Shown here: piece by piece, positions 7,064 through 13,081 of the stretch
Position numbering within the stretch: the stretch's first letter is position 1
How the letters are laid out: each line of letters opens with the position of its first letter
DNA from: JAGTJU01 sp038257535
GTDB taxonomy: Bacteria; Myxococcota_A; Polyangia; Fen-1088
Direction of reading: 5' to 3'
NCBI GenBank assembly: GCA_038257535.1
Contig: JBBSJE010000181.1
Span: forward strand, 1 to 13,081
DNA length: 13,081 nucleotides
Notes under the pieces: generated by a model
Database searches by the model: none
Seen by the model: only the letters and a program-made list of their open reading frames with translations
Told to the model about the DNA's origin: nothing
Program-made: the position numbers and the translations under genes

Positions 7064-8632
7064 ATGAAAAAAGCGCCGCTCATACGCGTTCTGTTGGTGG
7101 AAGACGATCCAGCCGAGGCGCGGCTTATCAAGGCGCTGCTGCGTGAAGCCCCAGGCGCCGATTACCAGCTCAAAGTCACGCACAGTTTGGCCAAATCCGA
7201 GCCACTCTTGAACGAACACGATGTGGTTTTGGTCGCATTGTCTCGGCCCGACGCAACGGGCCTTGATGCCTTCGAACGTTTTTTGGCTGTGCGGCCCCGC
7301 GCGCCGGTGATCATTCTGTCCGACCACAACGACGACAGCTTGGCGGTGCAGGCGGCAAAGGCCGGGGCACAAGACTATCTGCTGAAAAGCGACTTGGCCT
7401 CGCCGCTGTTGGCACGTGCCATCCGCTACGCCATCGAACGCGTGCGCGCCGAGGAAAACATTCGCAGCCTTTCCGTGGCGCAAGCCGCACAAGCGCGGTC
7501 CGCTGAAGCCACGCGAAGGGCGGATCTGTTGGCCGACGCAGGCGCCATTTTGGCGTCAAGTTTGGACTTTGAAGAAACCGCGCCTCAGCTGGCCAAGCTC
7601 ATGCTTCGCGACTTGGCCGATGCCTGCGTGATTGAAGTGGAAGACACCGCCGGCATTCGACCCCGAACGTTCGAGTCAACAAAAGGCGATTCGGGCCAAG
7701 CGGCGCTGGATTTGGTGAAAGCGGGCGCCCCGTGCACCACCTTGGTGCCCTTGGTTCTGCGCGGACATCGTGTGGGCACCATGTGCTTGGCCAAAGCGGG
7801 CGGCGCTCTGCACAACTATGACGAGATTTTCTTGATTGAAGAAATTGGACGGCGCGCCGCTTTGGCCATCGAAAGCGCGCGCCTGTTCAAAGACGCTCAG
7901 TCGGCGGTGCGTGCGCGCGAAGAGATGATGGCCATCTTGTCCCACGACCTGCGCAACCCACTCAACGTCTTTGCTCTCACCTTGCGTGCGCTTCAGCCAG
8001 CTGTGTTGGGGGACCCGCGCCGCATCGAAACTTTGGCGCGCGCAGACAGAGCTTACAAACGAATGAAGGGTCTGCTGGAAGATTTGCTGGATGTGTCGCG
8101 CATCGACGAAGGCAGTTTGCGCATTGACCTGGCCAACGCGGATCTGGCCACAACCATCGCAGAGGCGATCGAATTGCAAAGCCCTGTTGCGGCTGAAAAG
8201 GGCATAGTTTTGGAGTTTCTCGCGGATCCGATTCATGCGCGCTTCGACCGTGAACGCGTCTCACAAGTGCTTACCAATCTGCTGGGCAACGCCTTGAAAT
8301 TCACGCCGTCTGGCGGGCGCGTGCAAGTGGAATGTCGCCCGCGCGGAAACCAAGCTTTGGTGACGGTGACCGACAACGGGCCCGGCATTCCCGAGGAGCA
8401 CATTGGCCACGTGTTCGACCGCTTTTGGCAAAACGAAACCCAAGAGCGCCGCTCGGGCATAGGCCTGGGGCTCACGATCGCAAAGGGCATCGTGGAGGCG
8501 CATGGAGGCAACATCAAGGCCCTCAACGCCCCCGGGCAGGGCGCATGCTTCGAGTTCACCTTGCCGCTTCCGCGCGAGGCCTCGTTCGCACGCCACATGT
8601 CTTCGCAGGCGGCTTCCTCGACGGCGCAATAA
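7064..8632 (+). CDS. Cytosolic hybrid histidine kinase: degenerate receiver-GAF-HisKA-HATPase
   Basis: The 522-residue protein has no membrane segment. Residues ~6-125 form a receiver domain keeping the acidic pair (Asp14, Asp15), Ser86 and Lys108. The phosphoacceptor position four residues before Pro62 is Ala58 (VLVALSRPD, codon GCA) instead of Asp. Residues ~150-275 look like a short GAF sensor domain, ending in a helix into HisKA at ~285-350 (H-box SHDLRNPL, His294). The ATPase domain follows, with N box LTNLLGNALKF (403-413), DNGPGIP (437-443), FDRFWQ and GIGLGL (465-470). The kinase should therefore autophosphorylate, but its own receiver cannot take phosphate by the normal route and may be a regulatory or dimerisation module. 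No partner response regulator lies in the window. The ATG at 7064 is preferred to the TTG at 7049; neither has a clear Shine-Dalgarno site. Confidence 0.92.
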   Translation: MKKAPLIRVLLVEDDPAEARLIKALLREAPGADYQLKVTHSLAKSEPLLNEHDVVLVALSRPDATGLDAFERFLAVRPRAPVIILSDHNDDSLAVQAAKAGAQDYLLKSDLASPLLARAIRYAIERVRAEENIRSLSVAQAAQARSAEATRRADLLADAGAILASSLDFEETAPQLAKLMLRDLADACVIEVEDTAGIRPRTFESTKGDSGQAALDLVKAGAPCTTLVPLVLRGHRVGTMCLAKAGGALHNYDEIFLIEEIGRRAALAIESARLFKDAQSAVRAREEMMAILSHDLRNPLNVFALTLRALQPAVLGDPRRIETLARADRAYKRMKGLLEDLLDVSRIDEGSLRIDLANADLATTIAEAIELQSPVAAEKGIVLEFLADPIHARFDRERVSQVLTNLLGNALKFTPSGGRVQVECRPRGNQALVTVTDNGPGIPEEHIGHVFDRFWQNETQERRSGIGLGLTIAKGIVEAHGGNIKALNAPGQGACFEFTLPLPREASFARHMSSQAASSTAQ

Positions 8633-8675
8633 CAAGTCCCGGGGCCGACGCTGGCAACAAATGCTGGCAATAGAT

Positions 8676-9755
8676 CTAGGGCAGCGTTTTCCACCGCGCT
8701 TGAAAGTCGCGCGCACCCAATTCGGGCGGTTCCAGGGCAAGGATGTAATCCACCCGCCGGTTGCGACTTTCGTTGGTTTCATCCGGCGTGGCCACAGCCA
8801 AGGCGCGCTCCCCGAAGCCCTCGAACAAGATCGGCTGTCGAAGGCCGCGCTTACGAAAATGTCGTGCAATGGCCTGGGCCCGCGCCAAAGACAACTTCAA
8901 GTTGTAGGCGTCGTTGCCCACCGTATCGGTATGCCCTGCGATGTAAAGCGCCACGGGCCCCAACCCCCGCGCCTGCTTTGAAGCCTCTTGTATCAGCTTC
9001 AAGCTGGCATCCAATTTGGGCAGCTCAGCGGCCACAAGGTCCGCCTTGTCGCTGGCGAAATTGACCTCTTCGTGAGGGACAGTCAGCGACCAGGGAAGCA
9101 ACGAAACACCGGTAAAAAATCCATCGGCATCGGTCACCTTGATGTCCAGACGCGCGGCTTGAGGTGCGGGCGCAAAGCGCACCTGCACTGGCTCTCCCGC
9201 CACCGTTTGATCAAACGCTTGCTTTACAACTTGGGCCCCAGCGTTGGGACTGGCGAAGGTGGAGATCTGGACCTCGGCAATGGGGCGCGACGCGGTGAGC
9301 GTGAGCGTCCCGGCCGAGAAATCCACTTGGCGGCGATCAAGCTGAATTTGAAGGTTGGCGGTGACGTGGGTCTCGAAGTTAAAGCTGCTGGTTTGCTCAG
9401 ATGCGCCCTGCCCCACCACAACCTCGCCCGTGTATTGATGCCGGCCCACGGACCCATCCAAGCTTATCGTTTGGGTTTGGCCGCGACCGGTGGCCCCAAA
9501 CGTGGCTTGCACGGGCACACCATCGTCACGCGTAAGCCGAATGGTCAGCCGGTTCGTGGGCTCCTGGGCGGTGAACTCAAGCCTTGGCGTCTGCCCCTGC
9601 GGCACCTTGGTGAAATAGCGAATGGCAACCGCAGGTCGGGCCGCGCTGGTGAGCCCGGGGGACAGGGCTAGCAGCGCAAAAGCAAAGGCAAACAGTCCAG
9701 CCCACGCAGTTGGCATCTGGCGCAGCGCGCCTTGTTGGCGTTCTTTCGGGGACAT
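8676..9755 (-). CDS. Exported OmpA-domain (peptidoglycan-binding) protein
   Basis: The 359-residue protein starts with a basic stretch (SPKERQQGALRQ) and a hydrophobic segment (about 18-34), ending TSAA near residue 39, as in a Sec signal peptide. Residues ~40-225 are probably beta-rich and of unknown family. The C-terminal part (~228-342) is an OmpA/MotB-like domain: VNFASDKADL, GHTDTVGNDAYN with Asp277, LSLARAQAIA, FEGFGE and ESRNRRVDY with Arg333/334. The Asp and Arg are the residues that hold diaminopimelate of peptidoglycan in the family. The N-terminal part lacks the length of an eight-stranded barrel, so a periplasmic protein tethering something to the cell wall is likelier than a porin. 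The start at 9755 is chosen because it gives a charged n-region; ATG 9716 is an alternative. The much longer upstream open frame overlaps the P460 gene and is rejected. It is convergent with the kinase and divergent from P460. Confidence 0.88.
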   Translation of the reverse strand: MSPKERQQGALRQMPTAWAGLFAFAFALLALSPGLTSAARPAVAIRYFTKVPQGQTPRLEFTAQEPTNRLTIRLTRDDGVPVQATFGATGRGQTQTISLDGSVGRHQYTGEVVVGQGASEQTSSFNFETHVTANLQIQLDRRQVDFSAGTLTLTASRPIAEVQISTFASPNAGAQVVKQAFDQTVAGEPVQVRFAPAPQAARLDIKVTDADGFFTGVSLLPWSLTVPHEEVNFASDKADLVAAELPKLDASLKLIQEASKQARGLGPVALYIAGHTDTVGNDAYNLKLSLARAQAIARHFRKRGLRQPILFEGFGERALAVATPDETNESRNRRVDYILALEPPELGARDFQARWKTLP

Positions 9756-9876
9756 CGTCAACCATGGTATCGGTTGCCGAGCGGCAAACAAAGCACCCAT
9801 ACCTTCAAACGTATTTCCTACGTCTCGCAGGTGACAAAAGGTGCCTTGGCAGCAAGCTTTTAGTATGCTGGGCGCC
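9756..9876. promoter_or_regulatory. Divergent promoter region between OmpA-domain and P460-like genes
   Basis: This 121-base gap separates two divergent starts and should carry both promoters; no consensus -35/-10 pair is convincing. It contains the inverted repeat TTGCC-GAGC-GGCAA (9774-9787), flanked by GGTAT (9766-9770) and ATACC (9799-9803). That could be an operator or a leader hairpin for the minus-strand gene. Confidence 0.35.
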
Positions 9877-10515
9877 ATGACGACATTCAAACGGTCTATC
9901 TTAGCTTTGAGTTTGTCGCTGGGTTTGGCCGCCGTGGCCTGCTCAAGCGATAGCGACGACGGCGATGGTACAGGTGGCAACGGTGGAAGCGGCGGCAAAG
10001 CCGGCTCAGGCGGCGGCGGCAAAGGTGGCTCGAGCAATACGGGACCCGGCGCGCAAGAGCCCGATGGTGACGACGGCCCGGCTTGGAAGGCGTTCCTTGA
10101 GGCAGGGGAATACAAAAAAGGCGGGTGGGTGTCTGACGTGGCGGCACCTCGCAACAAAATGAGCATTTCACCCCACGGCCGCGTGCGGGTGTTTTTCAAC
10201 GAAAAGCTCGCGGAAGCTCACGGTAAAACGCCGAGTGAGTACGAAAAAGGCAGCGTTGTGGTGAAAGAGTTTTTCGACGCTGATAATAAGTCTGTGGGCT
10301 GGACGGCGTTGCGCAAAGTGGAAGACGGCGAAGATGAATACAGCGCATGGCAGGTGTATTGCTCGGGCCCCGCTGACCGCTGCGTGCAAGCCAACGACGT
10401 TTCCGTGGATGAGCCTTTGGTCGGTGGACTTGCCGATTTTTCGGCGTGCTTCAATTGCCACCACAAAGTCGCGCGAGCAACCTCCACGAAGCTGCTTTAC
10501 ACCAAAGCACCGTAA
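9877..10515 (+). CDS. Cytochrome P460-like lipoprotein
   Basis: The 212-residue protein begins MTTFKRS, then a hydrophobic core and a lipobox ending at Cys22 (AAVACSS), so it is probably an outer-membrane or periplasmic lipoprotein. Residues ~24-66 are an acidic, then Gly/Ser-rich, low-complexity linker. The rest resembles the cytochrome P460 domain: SPHGRVRVFFNE (98-109), YEKGSVVVKEFFDAD (122-136), GWTALRKVED (141-150) and the terminal CFNCHHK (191-197), whose CXXCH would bind haem c. Characterised P460 enzymes oxidise hydroxylamine, whereas related cytochrome c'-beta proteins bind NO; I cannot tell which applies, and the haem-crosslinking Lys cannot be assigned from sequence alone. The ATG at 9877 is preferred over in-frame starts at 9841 and 9865 because it opens directly on the signal peptide. 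A strong terminator follows, so it is probably monocistronic. Confidence 0.85.
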   Translation: MTTFKRSILALSLSLGLAAVACSSDSDDGDGTGGNGGSGGKAGSGGGGKGGSSNTGPGAQEPDGDDGPAWKAFLEAGEYKKGGWVSDVAAPRNKMSISPHGRVRVFFNEKLAEAHGKTPSEYEKGSVVVKEFFDADNKSVGWTALRKVEDGEDEYSAWQVYCSGPADRCVQANDVSVDEPLVGGLADFSACFNCHHKVARATSTKLLYTKAP

Positions 10516-10534
10516 CTTGACGCTGTAATCGATC

Positions 10535-10568
10535 AAGGCCAGCAAGCACACCCCTTGCTGGCCTTTTT
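10535..10568 (+). terminator. Intrinsic terminator after the P460-like gene
   Basis: A perfect 12-base-pair stem, AAGGCCAGCAAG (10535-10546) with CTTGCTGGCCTT (10554-10565), closes a seven-base loop. A run of five T ends at 10568. It lies 19 bases after the stop codon and 47 bases before the transporter start. Confidence 0.92.
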
Positions 10569-10615
10569 CGTTTCCCGCCTGCACTCCACCGCCCCCTTAG
10601 CACCACAACCCCGGC

Positions 10616-11971
10616 ATGAGCCTCGCCCCGTCCCCACCTCCCGCATCACGCCAGCCACCTGGCTTGTTTTTGCTGTTCGGCGTGGAGATGTGGGAGCGTT
10701 TTTCCTACTACGGCATGCGCGCCCTGCTCGTGCTGTTTTTGTCGAATGCGGTGGCCGGTTTTGGATACAGCAAAGAAGACGCCACGGCCGTGTACAAGTG
10801 GTACACCACCAGCGTTTACATCACCCCGCTGTTGGGAGGCTTTTTGGCCGATCGGTTTTTGGGCACCCACCGATCCATCCTGATCGGAAGCCTGATCATC
10901 ACCGCCGGGCATTTTTGTCTCGCGTTTGCCAACCAAACCACCTTTTTTCTTGGCCTGGGCCTGATCGCCTTGGGTACCGGATTTTTTAAGTCCAACATTT
11001 CCACCATGGTGGGGCAGCTTTACGACGAGGGGGACCGTCGCCGCGACGCCGGCTTCACCATCTTCTACCTGGGCATCAACCTGGGAGCCGCCATTGGCCA
11101 AGGCATCTGTGGTTGGTTCGCCGCCAGCCCGAATATGGGCTACCACTGGGCGTTCGCCGCCGCTGGCGTGGGCATGCTGCTGGGGCTTTCGGTGTACGTG
11201 TGGGGCAAAAAGAGATTCTTGGGCAACATTGGCAACGAGCCCGCTCGCGTCCTAAGCGTGGCTTCCGATCTTCAGTCGCAGCACCCCGGCCTTTCCCGTC
11301 AAGAAGTGCAACGTCTGTTGGCTGTGCTGGTGCTTTGTGGATTCAGCGTGGTTTTCTTCGCCGCGTTTGAGCAAGCGGGTTCATCGATGAACTTCTTTGC
11401 GCTTGAACGCACCAATCGCACGCTCTTTGGCTACGAAGTTCCCGCGCCTTGGTTTCAAAGCATCAACCCCATCGTGATCATCGCGTTTGGCGGCTTGTTT
11501 TCGTGGATGTGGACGCGGCTTGGCCAAGCTGGGCGCGAACCCAACACCCCCACAAAAATGGCACTGGGGCTAAGCCTTCAGGCGCTGGGCTTCGGCTTTA
11601 TGGTGGTGGGCGCTCAGGTGTCCGAGGCCGGCACGTTGGCCAGCCCGCTTTACCTCACGTTCGCGTATATCTTCATCACGTGGGGCGAGTTGTGCGTTTC
11701 GCCGGTGGGCCTTTCCATGGTCACAAAACTTGCGCCGCTGCGATTTGCGTCGTTGGTCATGGGCTTCTGGTTTTTAACCAGCGCGCTAGCGAATTTCGTA
11801 GCCGGGCAGCTCGCGCAATTTACCGACCGCATCGCGGCGGGCGAGTTGTTTCGCATTCTGGGCGGTCAGGCTGATTTTTTCCTGATTTTCGTAGTGGCTT
11901 CAGGCGTGGCCGGCGTGATCTTGTTTGCGCTCAACCGTCCCGTCACCCGGCTGATGCACGGGCGCGGCTAA
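10616..11971 (+). CDS. POT/PTR2-family proton-coupled oligopeptide transporter
   Basis: The 451-residue protein is a polytopic inner-membrane transporter of the major facilitator superfamily. The proton-coupling ExxER motif is EMWER at 24-28, followed by FSYYGMRALL. The family loop LADRFLGTHRSI, the segment GTGFFKSNISTMVGQLY (the usual KPN reads KSN) and the PTR2 signature FTIFYLGINLGA follow. WGELCVSPVGLSMVTKLAP near the C-terminal half is also typical. Members import di- and tripeptides driven by the proton gradient; exact substrate preference is not readable. The length is at the short end of the usual ~450-500. The ATG at 10616 is the natural start, although no strong Shine-Dalgarno site precedes it. 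It lies between a strong upstream terminator and the Ddl gene 67 bases downstream, so it needs its own promoter. Confidence 0.93.
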   Translation: MSLAPSPPPASRQPPGLFLLFGVEMWERFSYYGMRALLVLFLSNAVAGFGYSKEDATAVYKWYTTSVYITPLLGGFLADRFLGTHRSILIGSLIITAGHFCLAFANQTTFFLGLGLIALGTGFFKSNISTMVGQLYDEGDRRRDAGFTIFYLGINLGAAIGQGICGWFAASPNMGYHWAFAAAGVGMLLGLSVYVWGKKRFLGNIGNEPARVLSVASDLQSQHPGLSRQEVQRLLAVLVLCGFSVVFFAAFEQAGSSMNFFALERTNRTLFGYEVPAPWFQSINPIVIIAFGGLFSWMWTRLGQAGREPNTPTKMALGLSLQALGFGFMVVGAQVSEAGTLASPLYLTFAYIFITWGELCVSPVGLSMVTKLAPLRFASLVMGFWFLTSALANFVAGQLAQFTDRIAAGELFRILGGQADFFLIFVVASGVAGVILFALNRPVTRLMHGRG

Positions 11972-11999
11972 GCCCTTCCCAGGTCCCTGCGCGTTTTTT
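11962..11999 (+). terminator. Possible weak terminator after the POT gene
   Basis: GCGCGG (11962-11967) can pair with CC-T-GCGC (11986-11992, one bulged T) across an 18-base loop, followed by G and six T (11994-11999). The stem starts inside the last codons and is short, so this is a weak candidate; readthrough into the Ddl gene is plausible. Confidence 0.3.
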
Positions 12000-12038
12000 A
12001 TTTCACGAAACCAAGCTTCCCCTGGCAAAGTTTTCACC

Positions 12039-13081
12039 GTGAACAAAACCCGCGTTGTGATTTTGTTTGGTGGCCGTTCGGCCGAGCACGAAATTTCGTT
12101 GTTGTCCGCGCGCAATGTGCTTGTGGCGCTGGACAGGCAGGCGTACGAGCCCGATCTCATCAGCATCGACAAGCACGGCCGCTGGCGCCGCGAAACCGAA
12201 GCGTTTTTGCTCAGCGCCACCGGCGACCCGCGCAAATTGCGGCTCCCCGACAACAGCCCCGAAGTGGTGGTTCCCGTTTGCCCCTCTCCAACCGGTCTGT
12301 TTGGCGCCAACTCCGTGGTGTTTCCCGTGTTGCACGGCACCTACGGCGAAGACGGACGCCTGCAAGGCTTGTTGGACATGGTGGGCGTTCCCTACGTGGG
12401 CTCGGGCGCGCTGGGATCGGCCGTGGGCATGGACAAAGACGTGGCCAAACGCTTGCTGTCACAGGCCGAGATTCCGGTTGTTCCCTGGCAGTTGGTGTCT
12501 GCCAACGAGTTTCAACAAGATCCGCAAACGGTTTTGCAGCAGGTGGCGCACCTGCAGTTTCCCCTCTTCATCAAGCCAGCCAACGCCGGTTCCTCGGTGG
12601 GTGTTAGCCGGGTGGCCAACGCCGCCGAGTTGACGCCGGCGCTGCAAAAAGCTTTGCGCTTCGACACCAAGGTGCTGGCCGAAGCCGGCATCAACGCCCG
12701 CGAGGTGGAATGCGCGGTGTTGGGCAATGAAGCGCCCAAGGCGTCGCAGCCGGGCGAAATCATCGTGACTCACAAAGATGGGTTCTATTCCTACGAAGCC
12801 AAGTACCTGGATCCCGATGGCGCGCATCTGCAAATTCCCGCCCCAGTTCCCGATGAAGTTTCGGAGCTGATTCAGGATCTGGCCATTCGCACCTTCAAGG
12901 CCCTCGACCTGGCGGGCCTGGCGCGCGTCGACTTCTTCGTAGAGCGGGGCACGTTGGAGGTTTACCTCAACGAGGTGAATACGATGCCCGGATTCACGGC
13001 GATATCGATGTACCCCAAGTTGTGGGAAGCCTCGGGCATGACACAATCCGAGCTGGTGGCTGGGCTCATCGAATTGGGCCG
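12039..13081 (+). CDS. ddl: D-alanine--D-alanine ligase (partial, runs off right edge)
   Basis: The GTG at 12039 opens 347 codons to the window edge. The cytoplasmic ATP-grasp enzyme joins two D-alanines for the peptidoglycan stem peptide. Landmarks in order are VILFGGRSAEHEIS (7-20), FPVLHGTYGEDG (95-106), PYVGSGALGSAVGMDK (118-133), FIKPANAGSSVGVS (177-190), REVECAVLGN (221-230), PGEII with FYSYEAKY (249-256), and RVDFF...LNEVNTMPGFT (296-320). The second Tyr of FYSY sits where D-Ala-forming ligases have Tyr and D-lactate-forming ones have Phe, so D-Ala-D-Ala is the expected product. E. coli DdlA has 364 residues, so only a short C-terminus is missing. GTG is the first codon giving the conserved N-terminus; no Shine-Dalgarno site is evident. 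It may be read with the upstream transporter or from its own promoter in the 67-base gap. Confidence 0.95.
   Translation, partial: MNKTRVVILFGGRSAEHEISLLSARNVLVALDRQAYEPDLISIDKHGRWRRETEAFLLSATGDPRKLRLPDNSPEVVVPVCPSPTGLFGANSVVFPVLHGTYGEDGRLQGLLDMVGVPYVGSGALGSAVGMDKDVAKRLLSQAEIPVVPWQLVSANEFQQDPQTVLQQVAHLQFPLFIKPANAGSSVGVSRVANAAELTPALQKALRFDTKVLAEAGINAREVECAVLGNEAPKASQPGEIIVTHKDGFYSYEAKYLDPDGAHLQIPAPVPDEVSELIQDLAIRTFKALDLAGLARVDFFVERGTLEVYLNEVNTMPGFTAISMYPKLWEASGMTQSELVAGLIELG

Noticed and set aside
8650..8670. Direct repeat GCTGGCAA twice, 13 bases apart, between the convergent kinase and OmpA-domain genes.
   Set aside because: Only eight bases and two copies; expected by chance in this composition and without other supporting structure.
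8502..8981. Long plus-strand open frame across the end of the kinase and into the OmpA-domain gene.
   Set aside because: It is a GC-driven shadow: Arg/Pro-rich, no recognisable motif, and it overlaps two well-supported genes.
9756..10199. The OmpA-domain reading frame stays open upstream to 10199 and would give a 507-residue protein.
   Set aside because: The extension is antisense to the P460-like gene, is Pro-rich shadow sequence from its Gly-rich linker, and would bury the signal peptide.
12249..12256. Considered whether the ligase could be a vancomycin-resistance type D-Ala-D-Lac enzyme.
   Set aside because: The omega-loop reads FYSYEAKY with Tyr at the specificity position, and no vanH, vanX or sensor genes are adjacent.

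Overview
The window looks like chromosomal DNA of a Myxococcota-type ('deltaproteobacterial') organism. The grounds are a paired DUF1592-multidomain and DUF1552 exported protein set, a lipoprotein with a Gly/Ser-rich linker of the kind common in Polyangia, frequent TTG and GTG starts, and an OmpA-domain protein with a long novel N-terminus. This is inference from family content, not from a marker gene. The first ~280-350 bases do not fit: they hold the start of a GC-rich (163 of the first 240 bases are G or C, by hand count), alphaproteobacterium-like NUDIX hydrolase. It abuts a membrane glycosyltransferase gene whose N-terminal half is missing. That is either a recombination breakpoint or, more simply, a chimeric assembly join.

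Layout: (1) 1-279, minus, partial NUDIX hydrolase; 280-385 junction zone. (2) 386-1336, plus, C-terminal part of a GT-C type membrane protein. (3) 1342-4307, minus, a two-gene unit: a DUF1587/1595/1592/1588/1585 lipoprotein with a CXXCH motif, then a Tat-exported DUF1552 protein. It is preceded by a strong Shine-Dalgarno site and a GC-rich foldable leader. (4) 4459-6806, minus, SMUG1-type uracil-DNA glycosylase and an RluA-family pseudouridine synthase with a long N-terminal extension, overlapping by four bases (GTGA). (5) 7064-8632, plus, cytosolic hybrid histidine kinase whose receiver domain lacks the phosphoacceptor Asp. (6) 8676-9755, minus, OmpA-domain periplasmic protein. (7) 9877-10515, plus, cytochrome-P460-like lipoprotein, ending in a clear intrinsic terminator. 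(8) 10616-11971, plus, POT-family peptide/proton symporter. (9) 12039 to the right edge, plus, D-alanine--D-alanine ligase.

How the genes relate: sections 3 and 7 both supply extracytoplasmic proteins with a single CXXCH motif, so the organism probably has cytochrome c maturation. DUF1592 and DUF1552 are a recurrent pair of unknown function, exported by different routes (lipoprotein/Sec and Tat). SMUG1 and the pseudouridine synthase are probably translationally coupled but act in unrelated processes (base excision repair; RNA modification). The transporter and Ddl are both cell-wall/peptide related but look independently transcribed. I found no rRNA, tRNA, CRISPR array, transposase or phage gene, and no obvious defence system. 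Every stretch without a gene is shorter than 300 bases.
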